Source of the DNA: Ceratotherium simum simum
Lineage: Eukaryota; Chordata; Mammalia; Perissodactyla; Rhinocerotidae
DNA: 64,000 nt
NCBI RefSeq assembly: GCF_000283155.1
Contig: NW_004454291.1
Span: 1,459,004-1,523,003, forward strand
Direction of reading: 5' to 3'
The translations under genes and the position numbers were made by a program. The notes below the pieces were generated by a model. It was given only the letters and a program-made list of their open reading frames with translations. It searched no databases and had not been told where the DNA came from. This document shows, piece by piece, positions 12,212-27,699 of the stretch. Position 1 is the stretch's first letter, and every line of letters begins with the position of its first letter.

Positions 12212-13000
12212 AAAGGATTTTCTACCAGTTTGTTGTTTGTCTTTTAATTTTGCTAACAGTGTCATTTGTCACATAGAAATTTTTAATTTTTATGTAGCTG
12301 ATTCTGCTTGTTTGTTTCAATGGCTACTGGGTGCGAGGTCTTGTTTGGGAAGGCCTTTCCCACCAAACATTATACAAATATTCTCAAGTATTTTCTTAAT
12401 TATTTTTTTAACCTTAGGATCTTCCATGCTTCTGGAATTTATTTCATATATGATGTGAGGTATTGATCTTTTGTTTCCCCCAACCAGATAGCCAGATTTT
12501 CCTACATCATTTTTTGAAACGCCACCTTTATCAAAAACTTTCTCTGCACCTTGGCTCTGTTTGGAGTTCCTCTGTTCTTTCCATTGATCTCTCTGCCTAT
12601 TTGTGCTCCAATCTCACACTTTTATTAATGTAGCTTTAAAGAATATTTGGTATGGGGCCGGCCCCATGGCTTAGCGGTTAAGTACACGCTCTCTGATGCT
12701 GGCGGCCCGGGTTCGGATCCCGGGCGCGCACCGACGCTCTGCTTCTCCGGCCATGCTGAGGCCGCGTCCCACATACAGCAACTAGAAGGATGTGCAACTA
12801 TGACATACAACTATCTACTGGGGCTTTGGGGGGAAAATAAATAAATAAATCTTTAAAAAACAAAAAAAAAGAATATTTGGTATTTAGTAGGGCAAATCTC
12901 CATTGTTTTTATTTTTCAAAAACTTTTTTATTTATATCTTCTTTTTTGACTTATTTAGAGCTTTACATTTTTTTCTTGTTTGAACTCATTTTTCTATTAA
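12212..13000 (-). repeat. L1 3' region, antisense, hosting ERE insertions
   Basis: TTTGTCTTTTAATTTTGCTA, then TAGCCAGATTTTCCTACATC and TTTCTATTAATGTAAAGAAT are antisense L1-like. Two ERE copies (12,654 and 13,013) are inserted in or beside it. Confidence 0.65.
12654..12867 (+). mobile_element. ERE SINE, sense, 16-bp perfect TSD
   Basis: GGGGCCGGCCCCATGGC head to the CTTTGGGGGGAAAATAAA tail. AAAGAATATTTGGTAT is identical at 12,638-12,653 and 12,868-12,883. Short type, lacking the second TTAGCTCAGG module. Confidence 0.95.
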
Positions 13001-13012
13001 TGTAAAGAATTA

Positions 13013-13229
13013 GGGGCTGGCCCCGTGGCTTAGCAGTTAAGTGCGCGCGCTCCGCTGCTGGCGGCCTGGGGTCGGGACCCCGGGCGCGCACCGACGCACC
13101 GCTTCTCCGGCCATGCTGAGGCCGCGTCCCACATACAGCAACTAGAAGGATGTGCAGCTATGACATACAACTATCTACTGGGGCTTTAGGGGGAAATAAA
13201 ATAAATAAATAAAATCTTTAAAAAAAAAA
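13013..13229 (+). mobile_element. ERE SINE, sense, 9-bp TSD
   Basis: GGGGCTGGCCCCGTGGC head and an (AAAT)n tail. AAAGAATTA lies at 13,004-13,012 and 13,230-13,238. Confidence 0.93.
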
Positions 13230-13352
13230 AAAGAATTAACTATAATCCCCAGTATTTCCCCCCTCCCAATATCAGAAAAGGCTAGACACTCTAATTCTTC
13301 CATTGCACTTCCTTACTCCTTTCACCCCCAGCTACCTCCCTTGTCTTATTAA

Positions 13353-13870
13353 TGTTACCCCACAAAGGGCACGATCTGCTCACCGTGAGACAAAAGCCAA
13401 TTGTCAAGAGGCAACATAGTGGAAAAGAAAGGGCAGTTTATTACAGCTTTCGAGCAAGGGGGAAGATGGCCGACTAATGTCTCAAAGAACCATCTTCAGG
13501 GGGCACAAAGTCTTACAGCAGTTATATAGGCTGGTGGGTTATAGGGGAGGGGTTAGGAATGTTGACCTTCTGGCGTTACAGACTGGGAGTTGCCACACCA
13601 GATCTTTCAGTTTTCATTGATGGTGGCTATCAGCATAGACTCTCTGTTTGGGGGTCATCACATTCCTAAGGAACTCAAAAGAACAAAGTTATCATCTTAT
13701 CGCAGCTGGGAGGTACATGCACAAGCAGGGGTCGTAAAATCTACAGAGCAGTTAGGTCTCCTGGAGGGTGCATATCCAGCTGAATTAGTTTTTCAGAGGT
13801 CATTCAAAGTTACAATAGGGCCTCTTTTCTACAATATGGCTTCCCTCTTGTCAACCTTGTCTTGAGCCGG
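13353..13870 (-). mobile_element. ERV LTR-like element, antisense (boundaries approximate)
   Basis: Begins TGTTACCCCAC on the plus strand (terminal GGGGTAACA in antisense), with AGTTTATTACAGC and GTTATATAGGCTGG as antisense polyadenylation/TATA-like parts. No target duplication was found, so the ends are approximate. Confidence 0.45.
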
Positions 13871-14439
13871 TATCACTGGTTTATTTAATCATCATTGTTT
13901 CTTGTATATCATGTCATCTTCTCTCTTGGATTTATTTTTTGTTTTGCTTGTATACATCTTCAAGTAACCCATTGTGGGTGATAGATTTCAGAATCTTAAC
14001 ATTTTAAGATGGTTTGCTTTTACATTTGAATTATAATTTTTAGCAGTGACTTGGTAAAATGTTTCTTTTTTTTTAAACATTGTACTATGGGAATTTCAAA
14101 CTGACATAAAAAGACAAAAGTACCTAATGAACCACCATGTGCCATCACCCAACAATTAGCAACATTCTGCCATCCTTGTTTATTCACCCCTTCCCACTTT
14201 TTTGTGGGGAGGGGGGCTGGTATTTGAAAGATAATTTGACTGTCTATAAAATTCTCAATTCTGATTTTTCTACAGGACTCCAGAGACACGCTTTGCTGTC
14301 ATCTAGCTCCAAGATTGCAAGTGAGAAATATGATGCCAGTTTTAGTCTTGATTCTTTGTTGGAGTGGTCCATAGGAAATATATTTGATCTGGCACAGTGC
14401 TCCTAAAACCCTTGGAATTTTCTGAGTGACAGGAGTGTC

Positions 14440-15200
14440 TTTTGTCATTCATAAGGACCCCTTTCAACCACACCTGAGTTTATGTTAATGAGGTGACTCT
14501 TGGTGGGCCCTTAGGTAACCTGAAGATGGGGCTGGTTGCCAGGAAAACAACCTTGATTAGAAGGTTGGAACTTTCAGCCCTTTCCCACAACCTCCGGGAT
14601 AGGAGAGGGGCTGGAGATTGAGTTCGATCACCAATGGCCAATGACTCAGTCAATCATGCCTATGTAATGAAGCCTCTATAAAAACCCAAAAGGATGGGGT
14701 TTGGAGAACACGTGGAGGTGAGAATAGAGTGGCCAGCTAGGAGAGAGCCTGGAAGCTCCTTGCCCCTTCCTATAACTTGCCCTATGCATCTCTTCCATCT
14801 GGCTGTTCCTGAGCTGATCTTTTTGTAATAAACTGGTAATCTAGTAAGTAAAATGTTTCTCTGAGTTCTGTGAGCTGCTGTAGCAAATTAATCGAATCCG
14901 AGGACGGGATCGTGGGAACCTCCTATCATAGCCAGTGGATTAGAAGCACAGGTGACAACCTGGACTTGGGATTGGCTCCTGAGGTGTGGGTGTGGTTTGA
15001 GGCGACGGGGGGGGNNNNNNNNNNNNNNNNNNNNNNNNNNNNNNNNNNNNNNNNNNNNNNNNNNNNNNNNNNNNNNNNNNNNNNNNNNNNNNNNNNNNNN
15101 NNNNNNNNNNNNNNCTGTGGGATCTGATACTGTCTCCATGCAGATAGTGTTAAAACTGAGTTAATTGCTTGGTGGTGTTGAAAAACACCTATGGGAGTTG
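14440..15200 (+). mobile_element. ERV LTR-like element interrupted by an assembly gap
   Basis: Recognisable LTR-type sequence: TGTAATGAAGCCTCTATAAA, CCCTATGCATCTCTTCCATC, GTAATAAACTGGTAATCTAG, GTTCTGTGAGCTGCTGTAGC. It continues after the N gap as CTGTGGGATCTGATACTGTC. The family is not named; the boundaries are approximate. Confidence 0.6.
15015..15114. other. Assembly gap (100 N)
   Basis: Exactly 100 N, a conventional placeholder for a gap of unknown size. It follows a poly-G run and lies within an LTR-like repeat. Confidence 1.
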
Positions 15201-15546
15201 GTAGCTATTTTTTTCTTCCTGATTTTATTTTAGGTTTTTAAAATCTGTATTCTTGGAGTTCAGAATCTGTATAATGTACCTAGATGTGGGGCTGATCCCA
15301 CCCCTTCCCCCCCACCTCACTGCCCCCCCCATCTTGCTCAGTACTTGGTGGGCCCTTTCTATCTGAAAACTTGGTCCATCTTCAATTCCAGGAAATTTTT
15401 CATCTTTGTTTGATATTAACCACCCCTTACCCAAGTTGGGCCTATTCTGTCTATCTGTGACTCTGTTACAAAAATTTGCCAATATATAGGTCTGTCTTCC
15501 AGAAGTGGAAAGCATGTGTTCTTCTTTATTCTAGATGTGTCTTGGT

Positions 15547-15800
15547 TTTTTTTTCTGTTTGTTTTGTGTGTGTGTGTGTGAGGAAGATCAGCCTTGAGCT
15601 AACATCTGTTGCCAATCCGCCTCTTTTTTGCCGAGGAAGACTGGCCCTGGGCTAACATCCACGCCCATCTTCCTCCACTTTATATGGGACGCCGCCACAG
15701 CATGGCCTGACAAGGGGTGCGTCAGTGCACGCCCGGGATCCAAAGCTGGGCTGCCAGCAGTGGAGGGCGTGCCTTTAACCGCTACACGGCCGGGCCAGCC
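15547..15800 (-). mobile_element. ERE SINE, antisense, 16-bp perfect TSD
   Basis: CTAGATGTGTCTTGGT is identical at 15,531-15,546 and 15,801-15,816. A (TG)n tract replaces part of the tail. Confidence 0.95.
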
Positions 15801-15929
15801 CTAGATGTGTCTTGGTCTTAATCACTATTTTTTTCTCAAGAATGTAGTGAGCCCTTGCAGTCTTCAGATTCAGTTCTTCCTTTACCTCAAGAAAACATCT
15901 TCTCTTAAGGTATTCACACATGGAAAGAT

Positions 15930-16440
15930 TTTCTAGTGAAAAAAGCAAGGTGTAAAAATGTGTTTTATGCTCCTGTGTGTATATTTTTTAACTTGATGGA
16001 TGTACACATATGCATAAAGAAGAAGCAGGCAAAATACTGCACTGTTGGCAGGAGTGTTGCCTGTTGCATATATTCATTTACTCAACAGTTCAACCTCCAG
16101 GAATATTCCTTCAGGTATACTTGCTGAAGTGTGCAAAGATATATACACATGGCTGTCTACTGCATTTTTGTTTGTTATTGGAAAACTCTGGAAGCAATCT
16201 AAGCATCCATCAATGGGGAACTGATAACATTACAGGAAATTCATAAATGAAAATACTATGCAGCTGTTGAAAAGGAATGCAATAAGCTGAAAAATACCAA
16301 TACACAAAAATACCCAAAATATAAGGTGGGGAAAACTCAGATTACAGAACACCATGCATAGTATAATTCTATATTATCCTGTCACTAATCCAGACATTAT
16401 GTGTATGTGTGTGTGTGTATTTCTATATAGGTTTATCTCC
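15930..16440 (+). repeat. L1 3'-end fragment, sense
   Basis: AGCATCCATCAATGGGGAAC, then AATACTATGCAGCTGTTGAA and AAGGAATGCAATAAGCTG are typical of old L1 3' ends. Degenerate. Confidence 0.65.
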
Positions 16441-16499
16441 CTATTGGGTTGAACTTTAACATTGTAGTTTCAGCCAGTTTTAGTTATCAAAATAGTTTT

Positions 16500-17000
16500 T
16501 TAAATAACTTTTTTAGGTTTTTATGAAAACTTCTTAATATGGAGAATTTCAAACATCAGTGAAACTGAACAGAATAGTATGGTAACCCCACATGCCCATC
16601 ATCCAGCCCCAACAAACACCAGCCTTTGGCCAGTCCTTCCTTATCCCACCCCACCTCTATATTATTTTGTAATTTTATTTATTTATTTATTTTTCCCCCG
16701 AAGCCCCAGTAGATAGTTGTATGTCATAGTTGCACATCCTTCTAGTTGCTGTATGTGGGATGCGGCCTCAGCATGGCCGGAGAAGCGGTGCTTCGGTGCG
16801 CACCCGGGATCCGAACCCGGGCCGCCAGCAGCGGAGTGCACGCACTTAACCGCTAAGCCACGGGGCTGGCCCACCTCTATATTATTTTGAAGCAAATCCA
16901 AAACATCATATTTCATCTGTAAATATTTCAGTGTGTAGCTTTAGAAGATAAGGTCTCTCTTTTAAGGCTAACCACAATACAATTATCAACACTGTTGGGT
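16500..17000 (-). repeat. Old L1-like 3' sequence, antisense, split by an ERE
   Basis: CCATCATCCAGCCCCAACAA ... TTTTGAAGCAAATCCAAAAC ... TCTGTAAATATTTCAGTGTG. The same motif recurs at 57,985-58,040, so it is a dispersed repeat. Confidence 0.55.
16670..16871 (-). mobile_element. ERE SINE, antisense, 18-bp perfect TSD
   Basis: CACCTCTATATTATTTTG is identical at 16,652-16,669 and 16,872-16,889. An (ATTT)n tail adjoins. Confidence 0.95.
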
Positions 17001-17254
17001 TTTTTGTGTGTGTGTGTGTGTGTGTGAGGAAGATAGGCCCTGAGCTAACATCTGCCAATCCTCCTCTTTTTGCTGAGGAAGATTGGCCCTGGGCTAACAT
17101 CTGTGCCCATTTTCCTCCACTTTATATGGGACGCCTGGCACAGCATGGTCTGACAAGCGGTGCGTCGGTGCACACCCGGGATCCGAACCGGTGAACCCCG
17201 GGCCGCCACAGCGGAGAGCACGCACTTAACCGCTTGCGCCACCGGGCCAGCCCC
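17000..17254 (-). mobile_element. ERE SINE, antisense, (TG)n tail
   Basis: Starts with T and TG repeats (about 17,000-17,027), followed by both GAGGAAGAT modules and a CCGGGCCAGCCCC end. No clean target duplication seen. Confidence 0.9.
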
Positions 17255-17905
17255 TGTTATGCTGGCTTTTAAGATTTAGTCCCCATTCAGAGATACTTGG
17301 CTGGTGCGAAGGTGGTGAGTTATCTCAATTGATTGTTCACAGTTACAGATCAAACTCCTTGTTCTACCCTGTCCCCCTTCTCACTATTGCCTTGACTACA
17401 AAAAACAAAACAAAACCCCAAATTCTTCACTCATATCCAATTCAAAGTTCTCTCTCTCAGCTCAGCTTGGAGTATGTTCAAGCTGTTCTCTAACTGCCTC
17501 CCCATCTCTCTTCCATGGGCTTCTCTGGTATTGGTTCGAAGAGGTGGACGAGAGAAAAAAAGACATGGCCTTATGTGGCTCTCATGGCAACTTTTCTGTT
17601 AGCTGTTGTTATTTCTCTTTCTGGTTATGGGTGGTTGAAGACCCCAACAACCCCATCTGTAACCTAAACCCTAGACATTTGTGTGGTCTTGCAAGATTAA
17701 GCTACAGCACATTAGATTAAGATGATTTTACAACTGAGTGGCAGATAGGTTGGTGCTGGGGCCAGGAAGTGCCCTGTGGCTGTGAGGGCTCCTGGGCTCC
17801 TTACTGAGTCTCAGGAGGGCCTGGCACATAGGAAGTCTCCAAACAATTTAGCTGTTGTTATCTTTAGTTTGAGGACCGCGCTCCTGGTTGCTTTTTCCTC
17901 CTCAG
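17255..17905. other. Unique-looking flank upstream of the left KRAB-ZNF locus
   Basis: No repeat or exon recognised. It ends in the CTTTTTCCTCCTCAG acceptor of the exon at 17,906. Confidence 0.5.
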
Positions 17906-21895
<3,990 letters not shown>

Positions 21896-23160
21896 GGGAG
21901 GGAGAAGAAAAATCCCCTTTCCCAAGCACAGGTTCTAGCAAAGTGCAGGACATCCACGGGAAAATCTCCACCACAGAAAGAGTCTATAAAAACAGGAAAT
22001 GCGAAAAATTTTTCAGCATTCTGAGAAAACAAGTACTCTGTGAGAATTTTAAATGTGGAACTTCATCTTCCAGAAAACATCCAAAAATGCACGGCATAAA
22101 GAAATCGTGTGTATGCAATGAGTGTGGAAATCATGCCGACAGAAATCACACCTTATAAGTCATAGAATTCACACTGGAGGGAAGCCTTTTGTGTGTAATG
22201 AATGAGGAACAGCTTTTAATCAGAACTCAACTCTTAGTCGACATCAAATACATTCAGGAGAGAAGCTACTTAAATGTGGTTGCTGCGGAAAATCATTTAA
22301 GCAGTCCTCTCACCTAATTAAAGATCAGAGAATTCATACCACGCAGAAGCCATATATAAAGGTTAAGTGTGGGAATGCAATCAATTATAAGTCACACGTA
22401 GGAGAGAAACCCTATGCATGCAATGAGTGTGACAAAACTTTTCATCTTAGCACAGATTGTACCAAACATCAGAGAATCCACACTAGAGAGGAACCTTTTT
22501 GTGTGTGTGTGTGTGAGGAAGATCAGCCCTGAGCTAACATCCATGCCAATCCTCCTCTTTTTGCTGAGGAAAACCGGCCCTGGGCTAACATCCGTGCCCA
22601 TCTTCCTCCACTTTATATAGGACGCCACCACAGCACAGCCTGACAAGCAGTGCGTCGGTGCGCTCCCAGGATCTGAACTTTCGAACCCTGGGCTGCCACA
22701 GTGAAGCGCGCGCACTTTAACCACTATGCCACCAGGCCAGTCCGAGAGAAACCTTTTAAGTGCAGTAAGTGTGGGAATCGGGGCAGCTGCCTGTTAAAAC
22801 TCTGGTCTTACTTCACACCAGCAAATCCACATGTGATCACAGCAAGAAGCTAAAACACAGTGCAGCAGATGTGAGGAAATCCACAATGCCAAGAAAGAAA
22901 TGCAGTAACATGGGACATTTTTCTTTTGGGGTTCATATATTACATTGTCCATACCATAGTGGTATGAACACATGGTCAGTGTGAGAACCTTTCTCAGCAA
23001 GGGTTATACCAACCATCAGATCATCAGACGGTTTACTCAGGAGATAAATCTTATGAATAAAGTAAATAAGAAAAGAACTGAGCAGAGCCAAGGTATTTAT
23101 CAAGTATTCACACTAACTGTCATCAATTTGAGGAATGCCAACAGGAACATTTAACTTGCC
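21896..23160 (+). pseudogene. Broken C2H2 finger array of the left KRAB-ZNF locus
   Basis: Downstream of the exon-4 stop the finger array survives in pieces. These include CNECGNHADRNHTL (ends in a stop), then in another frame HRIHTGGKPFVCNE followed by an in-frame TGA, CGCCGKSFKQSSHLIK, a truncated finger KCGNAINYKSHVGEKP, and CNECDKTFHLSTDCTKHQ. An ERE SINE then interrupts the array at 22,500-22,743, after which it resumes with EKPFKCSKCGN. A further relic (ENLSQQGLY, HQTVYSGDK) lies near 22,985-23,050. There are at least two frameshifts, one stop in a finger, a partial finger deletion and one insertion. No functional finger protein is possible. Confidence 0.9.
22500..22743 (-). mobile_element. 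ERE SINE, antisense, inserted in the zinc-finger array
   Basis: GAGAGGAACCTTTT (22,486-22,499) and GAGAGAAACCTTTT (22,744-22,757) flank it, a 14-bp duplication with one mismatch. The duplicated site is the GEKPF linker of a finger, so this insertion physically splits the reading frame. Confidence 0.95.
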
Positions 23161-23169
23161 AGAAATTGA

Positions 23170-25250
23170 AACAATATTCACACCTATGGAAAATCTTAAG
23201 ATTATAATATATGTAACATTTAACTTGAAGTTTAAACTGGATTCAGTGTTTCTTTTTGCAATTTAGGGAATATATTCCAATACAGTTGGGGAAAACTACA
23301 GAAACCAAAACAACAGTTTTTAGATTAAAGAATGGATTTTCCTAATTTAAAAATAAGAGAATTGCATTAAACAATATTTCTTTTAAAATTTTTTGAGGAA
23401 TATCAATCAATTTTATATGATGATCTATCACACAGCCTGATCCAAGAGCAGGTTTTATCCTTTATCTTGAGTCAATTTCAGTGGCAGCTGACTGACCCAT
23501 AGAATACAGTTTGCTTTGCGGCCAGGCTGCCACTGCATCGGGAAGCACACGCTGTGGAGACGTTAAACCAGAAGGAACCAGATGGTTAGTGCTTCAGGCC
23601 AAGATTCAAATTCAACTCTTCTCTCTCTTCACAACCCAACTGGTTTATATCTGCCAAAATTATTCAAACACTGATCTCATCATTCTAGTCTATACAGACA
23701 ACCAATGCCTGTGTCTTCACAAGCCACATCTAAATCGTTCAGTACCCTTCAGTTCTGACCTGGTCACTCTTTCTGTCTGTAGGCTCCAAAGTGGTCCTTA
23801 GGCTCCAGTCAGGCTGACTAACTGTGTGCCCCCTCCCCACATCCTACCCCCGCCTTGTGTATTCCCATCTCTATCCCTTATTTTCAAGATGGTCCACTCC
23901 TGCTTCTTCTCTGCTCTGTATTCATTTTCTTCAAGACTTAACTGGTTAATCTTTCACCTTCAAGCTTGCCTTGACATCCACACTTCGTCAGTCAATCAAC
24001 CTCTCATTCTTTCACCCAGGAAACATTTATTTAGCACCTTTTATGTGTGAGGTACTTTGGGACCAGTGATGAAAGACTCCATCCCACTCTACATGAGCAT
24101 CAACTCCTCCTCTGACTAGTTCAAAACATTGCATTTTGTCCCTCATTTAATATGCATTTCATACTCTGTTATGATGTATTTGGTTTCACATACATATGAC
24201 CTGTGTCCCCATGAGATTCTCTGAAAATGTTCCTAGGTTCCTAGCAAGGAGAGAGCTCCAGGAATTGTCATCAGTGTCCCAAACGGGAGAAAACCTCTCA
24301 ATCTACTTAATAGACAATCTCAGCAGGAGTTCTTATCATGGCTTCTGTTTTTGACTTCAGTTCTTCAACTGTGTTTAGTTTTGTGGATCTTTTAAGAAGA
24401 ATTCCTCAAAACTTAAAAGAAGCCGTCAAGGAATTCGAAGATTTCTTCAAAAATAAAAAGTGTGAGAGTTGTGGCTTTATTTTGTGTGACATGCATTTTA
24501 GTGTCTGTTTTTGTATTTTGGTCTCTTGCTCCTAATTAGCTCTTTTTGTCATATATTCACCCAAGTGTGAAAGTTCCACGGGGCAGGGGCCAATGCTTCC
24601 CTTCCCTGCCATTCACATTTGTTCTTCACGGGAAGTTTATGGGAGAGCAGTTTGGAGACAGCGTCAAACAGCATGAAAAGGAAACTTAGGAAATGTGTGT
24701 GAGTGGGAGGGCTGACAGTCAGTGTCCTGTGATGTGCCAGGCAATGTTCTTGGAGCTACACACATACTCTCATTGTCACAAGCACCTGTGACATGTGTAG
24801 TGATCTGTCCTCATTTTACAGATGAAGATACAGGAATATGCTCAAGTTCACAAGGCTTATAACTGGCAAAACTCTTATATATCCTTGACACTGAAATCTC
24901 TGGGAATGGTGGAACTCGTTGTGAAAGATAAGCAGCCAGGGAATCTCTTCAGACACTTCAGCAGCTTATATGCTTGGAATACCTGTTTTCTTTGACAGAG
25001 TAAAGCAGGTCCAATCCCCTCCTTCCCAGCCATGGTTACATCCTTCCTGCCTCGACCCCCTCAAGCACACAGACAGCAGGGACAAGAGAAGCCTATGGCA
25101 CATCAAGAATGGGTTTTCTTGCACTAAAGAGTCCTCATTTAAGAACTAGGTCTATAAGAACATAATTCAGGCCTGTTCTCCAGAAAGTAATTCACTGGAA
25201 ATTAACCAAATTATCTGCAAAAGTTATGGACTAACTTGTCCAAAGAAACA
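23170..25250. other. No gene seen; MIR-like remnants
   Basis: Ordinary AT-balanced sequence. A MIR-like fragment lies at about 24,725-24,870 (GATGTGCCAGGCAATGTTCT ... CATTTTACAGATGAAGATAC). A 65-codon frame at 24,338 has no recognisable domain. Confidence 0.5.
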
Positions 25251-25267
25251 TTTAAAATTGTTCTCAA

Positions 25268-25579
25268 TGAGCCGGCCCCATGGCTTAGCGGTTAAGTGCG
25301 CGCGCTCTGCTACTGGCGGCCCCGGTTTGGATCCTGGCGACCACCGACGCACCGCTTCTCTGGCCATGCTGAGGCCGCGTCCCACATACAGCAACTAGAA
25401 GGATGTGCAACTATGACATACAACTATCTCCTGGGGCTTTGGGGGGGAAAAAAAAAGGAGGAGGATTGGCAATAGATGTTAGCTCAGAGCTGGTCTTCCT
25501 CAGCAAAAAGAGGAGGATTAGCATGGATGTTAGCTCAGGGCTGATCTTCCTCACAAAAAAATAAACAAATAAAAAAAAT
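25268..25579 (+). mobile_element. ERE SINE, sense, long type, 14-bp perfect TSD
   Basis: AAAATTGTTCTCAA lies at 25,254-25,267 and 25,580-25,593. Has the tRNA-like head, the ACATACAGCAACTAGAAGG middle and two TTAGCTCAG tail modules. Confidence 0.95.
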
Positions 25580-25829
25580 AAAATTGTTCTCAAGTATAAG
25601 GGCTACTTATGTGCTCTGTGGAATCCAGCAAAAGATTAAAGTGCAAAGATGAGCAGGCTTGCAGAGCCTCATTTTGCACATCAAAGGGCAACCTGTGATG
25701 TGAGCCTTTGTCCTCTCACAATCTAGCCAGTATCCTTCTCCTGCCAACCAGAATGGTAACATTGGGTATGTCCTCGGTCTTCATTGGACCCTTTTTCCTG
25801 TAAAGAATTTATAATAACTATTCTGAAAG

Positions 25830-26345
25830 TGATGCTGGCCCTGATATCAGTTCCCCTACGTTAAACCCAGAATATAGGGGGTTAAAACCAAAAGCACTCC
25901 TCCTCTTTCCCTGCTTCTCTAAGTTACATTCATCTGTAAATATTGGTTTTTTCTAAACCTTTGTATCCTTGAACTTCACAAGGCAGATAGAAGTTACAAA
26001 TTGTCCACCATCCACCACGGAGACGGCTGAAGGACACCCACCTGTGATTCCCTTATCCGCCATCCTCCTCCCTGCCAGCAGCCTCACAGGGCCAAAGGAA
26101 GGCTGATGGGAAAGCACTGAGCAGCAAGGCCATAGGTTCCCCCTCCCTACAACCTACATGTCTCACAACCTTTAAAACCCCTTGCCTCCCATCTTGCGGG
26201 AAGATGGGACAAATTTGAGAGCTCTTATCTCCCGGCTGATGTCACCCGAAATAAAAACTCTTTCCTTGCCATAAGCCTGGCATTCCAGTTTTATTTGGCC
26301 CCTCTTGTGTGGCGTGTAAAGAACCTGGGTATGTATCCGGTAACA
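25830..26345 (+). mobile_element. Solo ERV LTR, 4-bp TSD
   Basis: A 516-bp element beginning TGATGCTGGCC and ending ATCCGGTAACA, with AAAG at 25,826-25,829 and 26,346-26,349. The polyadenylation signal AATAAA is near 26,251. 4-bp duplications and CCGGTAACA ends fit class I (gamma-like) LTRs. Confidence 0.8.
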
Positions 26346-26650
26346 AAAGGTGAGGGTTCTTTTTAATTTTTTGATTCTTTGTCATTAGGATGAAAATATA
26401 TGAGAGAGGTCTGGTTGTTGGAGAAAAAGTAAGAAGTAGTCCTCTTCCTCTGTCCCAGCTGAGTTCCTTCCACATCACTGCAATTACCTGAAGGGAGTTT
26501 TTGTTCTGAGCCAACAGAAGCAATAATCCTCTGGGCCTTGTGTCTTCTATGAACATCTCCCTAGTTCATCTGATATGGGGGTGATACCTCAATTGGATCA
26601 AGCAGAAGAGCTCTGGGTTCCATTTCCCCATAGTTAAAAATAAAAATATG

Positions 26651-26870
26651 GGGGGCTGGCCCCATGGCCAAGTGGTTAAAGTTCGGCGCGCTCCACTTTG
26701 GCAGCCCAGGTTCATGGGTTCGGATCCCAGCACAGACCTACACCACTTATCGGCCATGCTGTGGTAGCGTCCCACATACAAAATAGAAGATTGGCACAGA
26801 TGTTAGCTCAGGGCGAATCTTCCTCAGCAAAAAATAAAATAAAAATAAAAAACTAAAAAATAAATGAAAA
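26651..26870 (+). mobile_element. ERE SINE, sense, older type
   Basis: GGGGCTGGCCCCATGGCCAA head, GGTTCATGGGTTCGGATCCC box, TTAGCTCAGGGCGAATCTTC module and A-rich tail. No clear target duplication. Confidence 0.9.
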
Positions 26871-27690
26871 GATGATCTCCTCATCTCAAGATCCTCAACT
26901 TAATTACATCTGTAAAGATCCTTTTTCCAAATAAAGTAACATTTACAAGTTCCATGGATTAGGACTTGCTATCTTTGGGTGACCATTATTCAACCAATTA
27001 CACTGGTACATCTTGAATGATGGTGAGATCTATTTTAGAGGCAGATTTAATTGGATCCGGAAGATGAAGCTTATTCTGCAATTCTTTTTTCACATCTATC
27101 AAATTTGCCCCTTCTCCATGACTATAAATGGTTACTGCTTCCAATGTGTTGATAGCATCCCTCTGTCACCAAGGGACCATAAGTAGTGACAAAGTATGGG
27201 TCACAGGCTGGTTGCTGGGGCAGGGACCTGGAAGCAATGGTAAGATAGATGGTGACCAGAAGTGAAATATCTTGATAGAGCAGAGATTTGAAGCATGGAA
27301 GAGAAATTGATTATGAATTTCTGACATGGGTGATTTCTTATTACACTCTCCTCTGCCTCTTCTTAGCAGTTGTCAGAAACCCACACTGGACCTATATGTG
27401 AAGGATGTACTCAGCAAGTCCTTTTTGAAGATTACACTAGCTACTGTTTACTGAATAAACATGACAGCTTACTATGTCATGTATAGTGCTTACTACTTTC
27501 ACACACATTCTGTACCCAGAAGAATCTGAACTAGGAGTTACATCCCTATTTTATACATAAGGAAACAGACTTAGGGCCTCCAAGTAATTAAGTGGTGAAG
27601 CTAGGATTCTCACTGAAGCTCTGTCTGCCTCCAATGAACTGGCTGCCTGCCCATTTACCTAAGAGTCGTGTAGGTCATTCTAAGCTTTCG
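26871..27690. other. No gene seen; MIR fragment
   Basis: A MIR-like segment lies at about 27,440-27,640 (ACTTTCACACACATTCTGTA ... AAGGAAACAGACTTAGGGC). The rest is unique-looking. Confidence 0.5.
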
Positions 27691-27699
27691 TAGACTTTC

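Noticed and set aside
12654..12730. tRNA-like sequence with box A/B-like motifs
   Set aside because: Head of an ERE SINE (tRNA-derived), followed by the SINE body and A-rich tail and flanked by a target duplication. Not a tRNA gene.
24338..24535. 65-codon frame with several cysteines
   Set aside because: No recognisable domain, exon signal or neighbouring partner. Length is within chance.
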